64,000 nt of DNA from Echria macrotheca (taxonomy: Eukaryota > Ascomycota > Sordariomycetes > Sordariales > Schizotheciaceae). Made by a program: the position numbers and the translations under genes. The stretch is from assembly GCA_030411725.1 (NCBI GenBank), contig MU839828.1:3534001-3598000 (forward strand). The letters are read 5' to 3'. Positions 53,043-64,000 of this stretch are shown here, piece after piece. The notes under the pieces are model-generated. The model saw only the letters and a program-made list of their open reading frames with translations. It had not been told where the DNA came from and searched no databases. Positions within the stretch are counted from its first letter, which is position 1; each line of letters opens with the position of its first letter.

Positions 53043-55091
53043 ATGTATGATTTCAGAACAATGGCACTTCCAGAATTCGAATACCAGCCCCTCGGCCCCA
53101 GAGAAATCCGCATCATCGACCTCCACCCGGGGGAGCCCGGCGACGACCTCATGGTCAGCATCTCCTCGGCTCCTCTCCATTCCGGCCAACATGTTGCGGT
53201 ATCCTACGTCTGGGGCAGCGAAGAGCGCCCACACCGCATTAATGCCGCCTACGCGACCAAGATCAAGGGCGTCGGCGGCGACCCCAACCGGTTTACCACG
53301 AGAGTCGCCACGCATCCGACCTCGTTCCTCCGGATAACCGAAAACCTCCGCAGTTTGCTGGTCAACATCCGCCGCAAGGAACTCTACATCTCGCTCTGGA
53401 TCGACGCCATCTCCATCAACCAGGCCGACACCACGGAAAAGACGGCCCAGGTAAAGATGATGCGCGAGATCTACTACAGCGCAACCCAGACCGTTCTCTA
53501 CATCGGCGAGGCCGACGACGAATCCCCTAGCGCCTTCCGCACCATCGAAATCCTCCACATGATGAAGGACTGGCCCGACGAGAAACTCCCCCTCAATCTA
53601 CGGGAAGTAGCACACCTCCAGGGCCCCGACGACACCCCCCGACAACCGCAACCAGAAGACTACGCCGCCGAAAATCCCTGGCGACCATTCATCAACCTCT
53701 TCAACCGGCCCTGGTTCACACGCACCTGGATCGTCCAAGAAATAGTCCTCTCGCCGCGCGGCCTCCTAGCCTGCGGTCCCGATCTCCTCCTGCCTTGGGA
53801 CACGCTAGTCGCCGCATGCCAGGTGATCCGGCGCAGCAAGATCGCCGAGCTCGACAACCAGCGGCCGAAGATAAGCCTGGCGCTGTGGATGGAGCCGCTC
53901 CGCCAGTTCTGGAAGACCAGCCGCTCCCGACCAATTTCCGCCATCTCAGCCGACGCGAACAAGACGGCGAGCCAGCGACACATCCTCACGGTGCTCAAGC
54001 ACGTGCGCAACTACGACGCGACCGACTTCCGCGACAAGATCTTCGCCCTGCACGGCTTCACGACGCACGGCGCCGCGCTCGGGCTCGAGGTCGATTATTC
54101 CGTCTCGCTGACGGAGCTGTACACCCGCGTCGCGATGGCGTATTCAACCTGCACCAGCACCACCCAGCCGCTCGCGTTTTTGTCGTTAGTCGACCAGTCT
54201 TACTACGTGCCGGACCTGCCGTCGTGGGTGGCAGACTGGCGCCGACCCTGGCGCGTGAACCCGATCGCGCTGAAGACGGCGACACCACCGATTCGGGGCG
54301 CGTCGCGGTGGGAGGGGACGAAGCGGACCGCGGTACGATTTCCGTCCCTGACAAAACCGGTGAGCCTGCCGCTGAGGGTGTCGATCCCGGGGTGCAGGGC
54401 TGTTGTCATTCGTGCTGTCGACGAGGTCAAGTGTCCCGATTGGGAAGCAAGGTCGCACGCCGCCGAGATCAATCGCTTTCCCGAGCCGTATCCTACGACG
54501 CACTTGTCGTATGACGAGGCGTTTGTTAGGGCCGTGAATCCCCGCGCGCCGGTGGATTACCAGCTCGAGGGACATCCGCGGCAGGATACGTTTTGGGGGT
54601 TTAAGGCTGGGTTGGCGCGCGGGAAGAGGAGGGATCGGCCGGTTTATAGGGCGGATATTGAGCGGTCGGCGCGGACTGGGGTGGTTCATCTGATCACGGT
54701 ATTTAGTGAGGAGGTTGGGAACTGTATTCCACTGGTTAAGAATGAGGGAGACGTAAGGGGGGAGACTGAGCCGCGGTATACACAGAGCCAGTTGTATGAG
54801 AAGCTGCCTTTTCATTATGGGTTGCAGGGGTCGCTGCCGGAGCAGGAGGACGAGGTTTTGAATCGGAATTGGTTTATTTCTGAGGATGGGTTTATGGGGT
54901 TGGTTCCGCAGCTGGCGAGGAAGGAGGACGTGGTGGTGCATTTGTTTGGGGGTGTGCCGCTGTATGTGCTGAGGGAAAAGGAGGATGGGGTATGGGGGTT
55001 TTTGGGGGAGGCGTTTGTTTATGGGTTAATGGACGGGGAGGTTGAGTTTGATATGGACGAGGGAAGGGTGGAAAACTTTGTGATTGAGTGA
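53043..55091 (+). CDS. HET-domain (heterokaryon incompatibility) protein
   Basis: A single exon of 682 residues. The HET domain is clear: HVAVSYVWGS at about 51-59, then LYISLWIDAISINQAD at 114-129, QVKMMREIYYSATQTVLYIGE at 136-156, and FNRPWFTRTWIVQEIVL further on. No NACHT, WD or ankyrin repeats follow; the remainder is the usual long C-terminal part of stand-alone HET proteins. HET proteins take part in nonself recognition and can trigger death of fused cells; whether this member does so is unknown. An alternative ATG lies six codons downstream. Codon choice becomes G/T-rich toward the 3' end compared with the C-rich 5' half, a shift often seen in this family. Confidence 0.92.
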   Translation: MYDFRTMALPEFEYQPLGPREIRIIDLHPGEPGDDLMVSISSAPLHSGQHVAVSYVWGSEERPHRINAAYATKIKGVGGDPNRFTTRVATHPTSFLRITENLRSLLVNIRRKELYISLWIDAISINQADTTEKTAQVKMMREIYYSATQTVLYIGEADDESPSAFRTIEILHMMKDWPDEKLPLNLREVAHLQGPDDTPRQPQPEDYAAENPWRPFINLFNRPWFTRTWIVQEIVLSPRGLLACGPDLLLPWDTLVAACQVIRRSKIAELDNQRPKISLALWMEPLRQFWKTSRSRPISAISADANKTASQRHILTVLKHVRNYDATDFRDKIFALHGFTTHGAALGLEVDYSVSLTELYTRVAMAYSTCTSTTQPLAFLSLVDQSYYVPDLPSWVADWRRPWRVNPIALKTATPPIRGASRWEGTKRTAVRFPSLTKPVSLPLRVSIPGCRAVVIRAVDEVKCPDWEARSHAAEINRFPEPYPTTHLSYDEAFVRAVNPRAPVDYQLEGHPRQDTFWGFKAGLARGKRRDRPVYRADIERSARTGVVHLITVFSEEVGNCIPLVKNEGDVRGETEPRYTQSQLYEKLPFHYGLQGSLPEQEDEVLNRNWFISEDGFMGLVPQLARKEDVVVHLFGGVPLYVLREKEDGVWGFLGEAFVYGLMDGEVEFDMDEGRVENFVIE

Positions 55092-56139
55092 ACATTGGAG
55101 TTGCTTTCGTCTGTCATGGATGCGTTTGATAACGGGAATGGCTGCTTCTGAAGAATACTGAGAGATATGAAAGACTGAGGTAACGATGCTTGTTTTGTGG
55201 AAGAGGAGGATGGGCCCTGAGGGCTAGCTAAATACCGGCCCTGTGGTCCGTGTGTTCCTGCCATCCTGAGGGGGTGTTCCTTCCTGACCTGAAGGCGTGT
55301 AGGCGAGCCATACTTTTAGCTTCGCACTGGCCGCTCATTTGCCTAGGTTCCGAGATCCTTTGGCACTAGACTCAGCCGAAGTGGTCTGATGACCTTTGGT
55401 TAGGGGGTTTTCCGGTATGTAAGAAAGCTATTGTGGTCCGGTATCTTGTAACGATGGGGATAGGGAGTCTGAAAACCGGACTGTAGCAATATTTGTGAGT
55501 AGCACTCAGATAAACCGCGTCTTCCCAGAATTAGAGTGTTTGAAAATGAAGAAGAAATGGAATTTGGGAAGGCATACTCAAGGCGGATGGGAGTTGAGAC
55601 TATGCGCTCAGAAGTTATTTGGGAACCGACTACCACCGAGGTAAGGATGATAATCCACACTAAATGCGGGTAGACGTAAATGGTGTTGCACCCCTGTCTG
55701 ATGTCTTTTTCTTTCTAGTTCGGTTGAGAAACTTGAGCACATTGGAGTCCATATCGAGAGTCGAGTTCAGGGCGTGTCCCTAACAAAGCGGTGTGTCTCT
55801 AGCAACGAACTGGTGGCACGTGCACCAAAAACCGCAACAACTCAAATTTAGCCGCGTCGCGGAGCTCAGCATCGGTCCAAAAGTTTGCATCATCCATTGC
55901 GCCCGATGCGCTCGCGACTCCACGACCCGCGCAGCCCCGATTGTGCGCTTGTCGGACGCATCTCTATCGACCGGACTATCGGCGTCACCGACCGCGCGCC
56001 AATTCCATGAGACTAGCCGTCTAGCCCTTTTCCCACCGTCCAGGGCATTAATTCTCCGCCCGTGTGTCTCGACGACGTTTTTTAACTTCTCTTTCCTTTT
56101 TTCCCGACGACACACACACACCCCGGCAACACCGACGTC
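55092..56139. other. Intergenic, no gene seen
   Basis: About 1 kb containing the HET gene 3' flank and the promoter of the Meh1-like gene. A pyrimidine-rich leader with a CACACACA run directly precedes the start at 56140. Confidence 0.45.
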
Positions 56140-56915
56140 ATGGGCAATTGCTCGTCTTGCGTTGGCCAGCGGCGCCGCGATTCTTACGATGAGGTTCGTT
56201 TGGACAGCAGGATTCCAAGAAAGTCGGGACAAAAGATGGATGGATATGCTAACGCGCAATTCTGTCTCGCAGGAAGATGAAGCCCAGCACCTCTTCGACG
56301 ACCCGAACAACATGGGCTACGGAAGCTTCGACCAGCAACACATGGCCGGCGTCGAGGATCCGCAGGAGGTCCAAAGAGAGATTGAGGCTCTGCAGCGAGT
56401 CGTGGCACGCACGTCAGAGTACATATCCCACCCTCCTTCTCCCTCCCCCCTACCCCCCGTCCCTTTTCTGCATTCATTCCCAAATCCACGGCCACGGAAA
56501 CGAACCAAGATCAAGGCTGACACACACACGCACCACCCTGCACAGCAACATGGTCGACATCTACGACATCGTACCCCAGGATAAGGCTACTACTGCGCCG
56601 CCGGCCCCCACCTCCACCTCTTCGCCCCCAACCACAACCACCACGGCCCAACCATATGCCTACGCCAACCAGCTAGAGGAGCCTCACTTGGCCCGCTACC
56701 AGACGCTGCTCTCCAAGCTATCGTCCCACGAGGACCTCACCTCTGTGGCGTGCGTTGATTGGGGCGTTCCCGACGAAGACGACGGCACCATCGAGATGCA
56801 GCAGAGCAGCAGCGCCGTCCCGTCCACGAGCGTCGTGCCCATCGTGCCAGTCAAGCTCGAGGGCGGCGAAGCCCTGGTGGGCAACTTTGCCGACGCTGCA
56901 GCTGCCATGCGGTGA
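56140..56915 (+). CDS. meh1: Meh1/LAMTOR1-like lipid-anchored adaptor of the EGO/Ragulator complex
   Basis: Three exons: 56140-56193, 56273-56418 and 56546-56915, 189 residues; introns 79 and 127 nt. The N terminus MGNCSSC carries Gly2 for myristoylation and Cys4/Cys7 for palmitoylation. Exon 2 encodes EDEAQHLFDDPNNMGYGSF, and the second splice restores the helix ALQRVVARTSDNMVDIYDIV, typical of the LAMTOR1 fold that wraps the other subunits. A Thr/Pro linker and a C-terminal region with LARYQTLLSKL follow. In yeast and animals this protein tethers Rag GTPases to the vacuole or lysosome and links amino acids to TORC1. The first exon has only 18 codons. The region after the stop contains GGAT/ATCC repeats able to form a hairpin. 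Confidence 0.82.
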
Positions 56916-56984
56916 GCCAGTCGGTTCTCTGTCTGAACCGTCGCTCGCGATGGGATGGGATGGATGCCGGCCGGCCAGCTGGAT

Positions 56985-57034
56985 GGATGGATGGATGGAC
57001 GTGACTTGGTCGCGGTTCCCCCATCCATCCATCC
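56985..57034. repeat. GGAT / ATCC inverted repeat (potential hairpin)
   Basis: Four-base repeats GGAT at 56985-56998 and the exact complement ATCC at 57021-57034 are separated by 22 nt. In RNA this would give a 14-bp stem, about 70 nt after the Meh1-like stop codon, so probably in its 3' UTR. Confidence 0.8.
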
Positions 57035-57778
57035 ACGAAGGGCCTGCCTGCCTGTCTGTCTGTCTTTCTGCCTGCCCCGGGCCCTCTCCACCGGCGACCA
57101 TGGCACTGGCCGGCATGGCACATAGCATGACATGTGCTCCTCCAACCAGCGCTAGAGACAAAAGTCATCCATCCACCCATCGTGACCTGGCGACGACTCC
57201 CGGCGGGATGGAACGGCGTTTGTATGGTCCGAGACCACGGGCCTGCTGACCGGCTCTGTGTGGTGGCCCCGTGCCCCATCGTCAACCCCTCTTTCCTCAT
57301 CTCCCTCTCTACCTCACGAACAACTGGAACGAGGCATAATCCGGCGTTTATTTTGGTTCGGCAAAGTATGTGTGGCATGGCATAGCATGGAATGGAGAGT
57401 TGGCAGTCCGGCCTGGACGATAATGGGAGCCGCCCATGATGACGCAACTGCTTGATACCCACGGGGGTGACGGAGTGGTGGCCCTCCCCCTCCCCCTGTT
57501 CCTTTTCTTTTTCTTTGTATTGTTGGTTGTATTCTATTTGATCAGGTGTGAAAAAGGAGCAAATGTAAGATGGTGTGGAGGGCTTGGGAGGGAATAGGGT
57601 GTGGACCATACCGCACACACACAAAAATGAATGAAACGCTTCCTTTTGTTGGCAACTTCTTAAGCCTGCCGACCAATCATGCCTCTGGGAAACTGGATCC
57701 TCCGTGTGAGAAGGGGAAGCCATGTGCCCAGGCCCATCCGCGCACCCATTTAGACGTGGCCACGTGCGGCGGGTCTGC

Positions 57779-57813
57779 TGATGTAGCTCAGTGGTGGAGA
57801 CGCTTGGTATAAA
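57779..57813 (+). pseudogene. tRNA-like 5' fragment (A-box only)
   Basis: The sequence GATGTAGCTCAGTGGTGGAG matches the D-arm and A-box of a tRNA (TAGCTCAGTGG), and ACGC.. follows as an anticodon-stem start. No T-arm or B-box is found downstream, so at best it is a truncated tRNA relic. Confidence 0.4.
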
Positions 57814-60800
57814 ATCTCGCAGGCTTGCTGAGCCGGGATGGGCTCTGACTGCTCCGGTGTGGGGAGAGGTTGTTATTATTCTTGTTGTCTTCTGCCCTAT
57901 TTCTGTCACGGATGACGGAATGAATGGGGGGAGGGAGGGGGCAAACTTTTCTTTTCTCCGTTCATCGCCTGCAACCACTAGGTCCGCCAGAGTTTCTAGA
58001 ATACGGCTTCTAGAAACATGCGGAGCCGAAATGCTCGGCAATAGACGAAGGGATGGGGCAAGAGAGGGGGGCCGGATGACGGACAGATACCCGGACGGAG
58101 GATGGAACCCCCCTTACCCCCCACCCGGCGACCCGACCCGCCGATGATGATCCGATGGGCCATCCCGCTGACGATCCCTCCGAGGTGTCCTCCGACGCAC
58201 AAAAACTATTCCTTTTTGTGTCATTATTATACCGGATGGTTTGTTACAGTATGGAGGCATCGAGGACATGGGTTCAAGAGTGTGTGGGTTCAAGGATGTG
58301 GTTCAGGCCGTCGGTGGGTTCAAGGTTCAAGGGTCCGTGGGATGATCAACCACCTTGGAGTGGACGACGCGGACAGGACTGGCTCTGTATTCCCCTGGCC
58401 CCTTGGGTCTGTTTGGGGGTCGCAGGCCACAGGCCACAGGCCGCAGAAGGCCATCGGCGTATGGATCGAAGGACCCGGCCGGCATAGGAAGAAGACTGCA
58501 GGGAGGGGGGCAGGAATAGGAGAGAGAAGAAGGAGAAACGCAGGAAGAAAGAGGGGACGAGGGGAAATTGGAAGAGAAAAGGGGGGGTGGCCGCCAACTC
58601 AGCCGCCGGAAGCTAGTAGCAACAGACAGGACGCATGGAGCAGGATGTTGCAGGACGAGGCGGGAGATGAAGACGGGACAGAGGACGATGGGCCTGGCTG
58701 GCTGGCTGGCTGGACTACCTACATGCCGCTCCGCAAGCTAACCCCCAGCCAGGCCGACCTGTGCCTCTCGATTCGTCCATGGTGGTGCCCCCCTCCCCTC
58801 CCCAAAGGACATGGCCCAGGGCTCGCAGGGCTCGTTTCGGTTCCCACGGCTCCGGCCGTCTCCGCCCTTTCGTCCTGGCACAGAAGATCCAGTGGAGAAC
58901 GACTCCGAGCTTACCCATCTTCGTTTGAGGGGAAGGAGACGTGGACCAACAGGACCGAGTCGGTATTCGACGGCCCAAGCTTTGCTTCGCTGGCAGTCAT
59001 GTTTTCTTTTCTCCTTACCTCCAAACGTGGTTTCCTCCGCTTCCTCGAGGTGGCGGAGATAACACACGCTTTCCCTAGAATTCCCGTGATTTCTCTCCTA
59101 CGTCAGTTCTCCGGTGGTCAAGGGGGTAAGCGGTGTTCAAGAGGCCAAGTGTAGAGGGCAAGAAATTCAAAGAAACACGGATCTCGGAACATGAGATCAT
59201 GAGAGATCGGGAGCAGGGACCAAGACTGTCTCAAAGCAAAAAGAAACGAAATGGAGTGGCGGTTCCCGCGTCACCATCCCGAACGCCTCAGGCTTGGACT
59301 TCCCGGCGCCCCTCGTCCCCCGGAAAGCCGCCCATCAGCCACCACACCTACCTGGTACCTCGGTAGCCAACCTGCACCTCGGGAAGAAACGAACGCCCCC
59401 CGCTCGCTTCCTGGCCAGCCATCCGGCCTCCCAACAGCGAGCCAGAGAATCCGGCTGGTGTTCGTGAAACACTGATTCGCTACGATGTTGAATGGACGCA
59501 CCCGAACCCGTCTCTTCACCGCTTCTCACCCATCCAAAGCCCCGTCTGCCTCCGGATGGGCCCGCTGGCTTGGCTTCTCCCCGCCTCCTGGTGCTTCTCG
59601 ACGGCTTCTGCTGGCATTCCGGATTCTCTATCTCCAGATGCTGAAACAACGACCCTGTCCGGTTCTGGAATGACTTACATGAGAGTCGGAATAACGAGAT
59701 GATGAATCGAACCGACGTCAAGGAAGAAACAGAGGGAGGGAGACTACCATCAGCAAAACTTGCCGAACCTTCAGAGGACCTCCCCCCAAATTTCTCGACG
59801 AATCGAAAAAAGGGTGACACCGAAAACTGCACATCAGACTTACCTTACGCCGCTAACTCGCGCACCACAGACGCACCTTTGGGGGTCCATGATAGGCCGA
59901 GTCGAACTGAGCCATACCAGAGAATCCAAAACTGAAGGGGGGAGGCAGGCAGGAGAAAAAGAAAGAACCCAGTTAGATCCTGTCCCGGCCATCCAACTCA
60001 CCATGCCATGCCATGCAACCTCCCTTATCGAACCTGCTCCCCATCTTCCCCTCTGGCAACTCTCCACTCATACCGAGTCCCTTTTTCATACAACCTGGGC
60101 GACACCCAGCGGTTTCCCTCCGGATCAGCCAGTGAGAGACCCAAAAAAGAATCCAAAGCTTCCCGGGCCCTCGCCTAGCACTGAATGCAGAATCTCAGAG
60201 CTCTCTCCCGCCTCACTTTGGCCAAGCTGTCTGGTTCATTGGACGGCGGATCTGGAGTCCCCCGCCCATCCGCCCCGTTCAGAAGAACCCGCTCGTCTCC
60301 AGTGGAGAGCGGAGAGACAAAGGACCAAGACACGGCCGACAGTTGTTGGCTGCCGCCCGGTGGCCCTCCTGCGCCGACAGGTGGAGAAAGATCTCGGGCT
60401 TGGCTTGGCCCGCCTTCCATGTCGGCAGAAGAGTGACTGCCGCTTGACTAGCTGGTGGGTTCGCCGGAGAAGTGCTTGGAGTAGGCCCGCCATTTGTCGT
60501 GACTGGTCGACCATTTCGAGCTTGGTTTCCCGTGCTGTCCCGTCTCATGGGCCGGTCGTCGTTGCGGTTGGGCATCAAAGCAGGAAAGGAGGCAGGTGCA
60601 TTATTTGACGTACCTTTCTGGTTTTTGATCATTCCCGTCCTGTCCGCCTCTCCACTTCCTGGCAGTGAAAAAAGACATAAGGTTTGGCGGTTGTGTTTTG
60701 GACCGGTCCAAAACTGGAACAGAAAAGTAGCTTCGTTGAAGGCAAACAGAAAACTGACAAGACTATATCCAAAATGCTTGTCTCAAGCGAAAAAGCCAAA

Positions 60801-61897
60801 ACCATTCCCGTTTCCCCATTTTTTGATGTCTTTTTCCTCCAGAGGTATATCCCCCATACAAATCATTCCCCTTCTACACCCACTGAACCATCCCCTCCCA
60901 TTGCTGGCGTTTCATCTGCCTTTCCATATTTTCCCACCAAGAAAAAAGAGAAAAAGAAAACACCCGTTGTATTCCCCAGTATACGAAAGCCAGAAGAGCA
61001 AAACACGCAATAACCCCAGCCATGGAGAAAACACAAATGAAACTACTTCAAAAATGAAGGGGAAACAAAACAAAAAACATGGCAAGTCATTCCTTATACT
61101 CCATTCCCCTCCCATGTCCACCCCTTTCTCCTTCTGTCCGCATTGCTGCGGAGGTCCTGAAGAAAAGAAAAGCAATCAAAACGTCCGAACTTTTCCTAAT
61201 CGGCTCATCGGGATGAAAGTGACAAGCGTGAAGGGGATGAACGGGAACAGGAACCAGAACAAGCGCAGTAGCGGCACATCCACTGCGTGCTACCCACCCA
61301 CATTGGGCAGAAACGACCATCTTCCACCGAGTTGGCAGGTGTCCGGGCCGTCCCTGACCTCGATATCTGTCGATCCCCATGCTCTCCTTCGTCGTTTTGC
61401 CCACATCAACCCCATCCTCCCTCAATTCCGCTTGTGGAACTGACCGCTGGCTGCCCGAGTCTGACGTGCATCTTGCGTGCAGCCGGTGGCTTGGTGGGGA
61501 AGAGGGGCGGTGGGAAGGACAAGAACGTGAAGTGGAGGGGGAAAGAATGGAAAGAGGAAAGGCGAGTCCCGTGTCCGCGACCCCGAGAATCGAGCGACAG
61601 GAGCTGCAGCAGCCCGGCAGAGCAAGGTCAGTTTCGTTTCACTCTCGATCTTCTCCCCGCGTCCCCCCCTCTCGCGTCGCCCGAAACATCAACCGGTACC
61701 GATTTGGCACGCGTAGAGTACATCCGATCTCTTGAAAACAAAGAAAAAAAAGCAGGAAACTCGTCCATCAGTCTCCCCCATGACGACCTCGAGTTCTTCG
61801 CCAGCTCGACCGAGGGAGAGAGCAGACGGAAGCAATCACCTCCCGGCGGCCTGCCATCCAAGAAGCAGTGGCGGCATGACATGGGAGGTGCGCATCA

Positions 61898-62227
61898 TCA
61901 TAGGGTTCTTTGCTTCTCGAGGTGAGTCTCCCAAAGGTCGTAGATCTGTCTCTCGAGATCGTCGACGTCTTGTTGTGTCTTTTCAATCGTGGCCCGGCGG
62001 TTGCCCTCGCGGCGCCACCGGTTGATGTCGTCCTTCATTTTGTTCTTGCGCCGCTCCTTCTTGCCGATGGTGTCGCAGATTTTGCAATGATCCATCTGAT
62101 AAGCTGTGTCGAACACCAGCTTGAGACCGCAAGTTTCCCCTGTCCTGTACTCCTTGTTGCATTGCTGCTTGAAGTTGCCCCATTTCCAGTACCCGCACGA
62201 CCAACGGGTCATCTCGAAGTAGCACAT
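61898..62227 (-). CDS. Small conserved fungal Cys-containing protein, function unknown
   Basis: A single exon of 109 residues. It starts MCYFEMTRWSCGYWKWGNF, continues with CNKEYRTGETCGLKLV and DHCKICDTIGKKERR, and ends in a charged helix with ATIEKTQQDVDDLERQIYDLW. This order, MCYFE..RW.CGYW..F..QCN.EYR.GETCGLK, then a C-x2-C and a coiled helix, is a family I recognise from other Sordariomycete genomes, where it is annotated only as hypothetical. Six cysteines in pairs suggest a small zinc-binding module; this is inference. There is no signal peptide. Convergent with the Meh1-like gene across a long gap. Confidence 0.8.
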   Translation of the reverse strand: MCYFEMTRWSCGYWKWGNFKQQCNKEYRTGETCGLKLVFDTAYQMDHCKICDTIGKKERRKNKMKDDINRWRREGNRRATIEKTQQDVDDLERQIYDLWETHLEKQRTL

Positions 62228-64000
62228 GTTGTCCTCGCCTCTTTGACAGTGTGCTGGGTGACGGTGATGGTGGGTATCGGCCCCCCACGGAGCTGGAAGC
62301 AGCGTGCTCGAAAGCTTCTCCTTGCGCTTCTCACTGTGCGCGATGCTGCGTGGAATCTTATCTGACCGGCAACTTCAATTAGCATGAATTCTCGGCTCCC
62401 TGTCCCCGCCGCCGCTGCCGTTCGACCGCGAGAGTGGCGACCTCCGATGTATGACAGCAGCCCTGTAGGGTGGAAGATCTAACACCAGACAACTTACCCG
62501 AGTGCCCTGGGAAGAGATGATACGTGTGACGGTAAACGATATGAGTGTGATCGAAAACAAGATTGATGGTTGATTGTCAGCGTTGACAGTTGTGGCAGGT
62601 GAGCTGGTCTGTTCCCTTGCTGTCGTGTGTGGTTGCCCTTGATGCAATGGCGACCTGATATATATGCGTGACGATGGTGTGGTCGAGATGATGTTGATGC
62701 CGGTGGGCCGAGGATTATTCTCGGTAACCATCACGGGGGGTGTCAGACCGTACTTATACTTTCAAAAGAAAGTTTCCTTTTTCTCCCAGACGGGTGGGAC
62801 ACCCATACCCCGTCCCTGCCGCATCGACCACGACAGCGATGCGTCAAGCGGTGTCAGGGAATATGGACGTGTGGGTGAAGAAGTCTTTCCGTACCGTTCC
62901 TCTCCTTTCGCTCTCCCCCAGGCCACCTGGCCGCGTTCCCAAACCCCGGTCCGAGTGTGGTCTTCCCAAGCTCATCGGTAATCATTGTCATGATCACACG
63001 TTGAAGAAAGGGAGTGTCTCTTTGTCGGTCTGGGGTGTGGGTGTGTGATGGCACCCTTGCCCTGCCGTCAAATTAGTTCGTTTCCTATCCCGCGCAGGTT
63101 CCTCTGAGCGGACTGGCTCCCATAGGAGCCACGTCGTTCATGGCTCATTTACCACGGTCTTTTTTGCACACGCCATCCCCACCACGCCATGAACTCTTGT
63201 TCGACTCGGGCAGGTTTCGGTGGCCAAAAACCAGGGGCCCATCCATTGGCGACCAAGAAGGGGGGCAAACACCTGTAGCTTCTTTTTTCTTCCCAATTCC
63301 ATGCCGCTTGCTATTGGTTCCAGACTTCGGTCGACCGTTGTCTAGAGGGAACTTGCCAGTTCCCTAACCCCTTCTCTTCCCGCGTGGTACTCCCATGCAT
63401 ACACGCGGGTCCCCTTCGCTGGTCATGTTATTGCAACCTGGGCGGGAGGAAGTAGACGGCTACCCAACAGAGAAGCACGCCCAAAGGGGGTCGCGGGGCA
63501 GATGCCGGACCCCTGTCGGTTCCGTTGCCATGCCTTTCTATTCTTTCTTGCACCCCACCATCGAGCCCCTCATTGACCCTTGCGTGGTCGATGGGAGAGG
63601 ATCTTCCCGCTTCCAGCTCGCGGTCGTTGTCAACGGGGCCGCTTTCCGGGTCGGCCCACATGTCGACAAGTGTTCGGCTGGCGTGGGGTCGTTCAAGTCG
63701 CGACCACGACAGGGGACCCCGAAGGCCAGGGCCACGGCCGATGGCCGCCACAAAAACAGAAACCTCTTTTTAGCCTCCTGTCCTCTGTCTATGTTGTACG
63801 TCAGGGGCGTGTGTGGATTCGTCTAGGTCTACCCGACTGGATGCCGGAGCTGCTGTCATCGCAAGATTCGCTGGCCCTTTCTCGAACCGCTTCATGCCAG
63901 TCTGCGAACATGTTTGGGATACCAACTGCCCGTGCATATCTGCTTGTATTTCATGTGCTGCTGTCGAGTGAAGCAAACACGAGATCGCTTGGGTGGCCAG
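62228..64000. other. Right-end region, no gene seen
   Basis: About 1.8 kb that contains the promoter of the small Cys-protein gene. Short frames on both strands are unrecognised. Anything at the right edge may be cut by the window. Confidence 0.4.

Larger units (their letters stand above)
56916..61897. other. Five-kilobase convergent gap with simple repeats, no gene seen
   Basis: The Meh1-like gene and the small Cys-protein gene point toward each other across almost 5 kb. The DNA is not AT-rich and has long frames (for example 58102-59154 plus and 60472-61443 plus), but their translations are compositionally biased and match no family I know. Contents noted: GGAT/ATCC hairpin (56985-57034), TGCC/TGTC runs (57045-57078), a tRNA-like fragment (57779-57813), a cluster of GGTTCAAG words (58271-58331) and GGCT repeats near 58697. 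Confidence 0.45.

Noticed and set aside
58102..59154. 350-codon open frame on the plus strand
   Set aside because: Composition is driven by GC-rich simple sequence; overlapping long frames exist on both strands; no domain, signal or splice-supported extension is visible.
60472..61443. 323-codon open frame on the plus strand
   Set aside because: Translation is Lys/Pro/Ser-rich with no recognisable motif and reads through A-rich non-coding-looking DNA.
1..64000. CRISPR arrays, intact transposons, rRNA operon
   Set aside because: No spaced repeat arrays, transposase or reverse-transcriptase motifs, terminal repeat pairs or rRNA cores were seen on either strand.

Overview
The window is nuclear DNA of a filamentous ascomycete. 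The genes are split by short introns (about 46-155 nt) with GT..AG ends and CTAAC-like branch sites. The repertoire is typically fungal: a Clr5-domain protein, F-box proteins, a HET-domain protein, a PIR cell-wall protein, a GPI-type aspartic protease and a type I sesquiterpene synthase. Family resemblances and dispersed TAGGTACCTA-type words in the intergenic DNA suggest a Sordariomycete, perhaps Sordariales. That placement is inference; no species is claimed. All exon boundaries were worked out by hand from reading frame, splice consensus and family motifs.

Layout. 1-1241: 3' part of a Clr5-domain gene. 2848-4416: secreted lactonase-type beta-propeller in four exons. 4656-8466: a head-to-head pair of F-box-like genes. 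9623-11791: long protein with a fungal degenerate C2H2 zinc-finger region. 13049-14116: secreted alpha-carbonic anhydrase. 17575-18931: TauD-type Fe(II)/2-oxoglutarate dioxygenase. 20128-21678: aspartic protease. 21941-22515: two tRNA-Ala-like genes, both interrupted. 22690-23154: VOC/glyoxalase-fold protein. 23938-26930: two single-pass membrane proteins of one Cys-rich family, the second probably decayed. 27544-29325: membrane-anchored fucose-lectin-like propeller. 32581-33653: aristolochene-synthase-like terpene synthase. 36136-37846: GT4 glycosyltransferase. 38888-39468: small unknown four-exon gene. 39539-40420: U1-type zinc-finger (WBP4-like) protein. 41207-42316: PIR protein. 46672-47910: four-TM MARVEL-like protein with a Pro/Gln tail. 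51264-52400: Cys-rich single-pass protein. 53043-55091: HET-domain protein. 56140-56915: Meh1/LAMTOR1-like lipid-anchored adaptor. 61898-62227: conserved small Cys protein.

How genes may work together. Many products act at the cell surface or outside the cell (lactonase, carbonic anhydrase, protease, PIR protein, lectin, three Cys-rich single-pass proteins, MARVEL protein). The terpene synthase and the glycosyltransferase are the only neighbouring pair that suggests a small-molecule pathway. No P450, transporter or regulator lies between or beside them, so this is weak. I see no CRISPR array, intact transposon or rRNA operon. Several gaps of 3-5 kb hold no gene I can support. I did not find a clearly new system; the best leads are in the findings.
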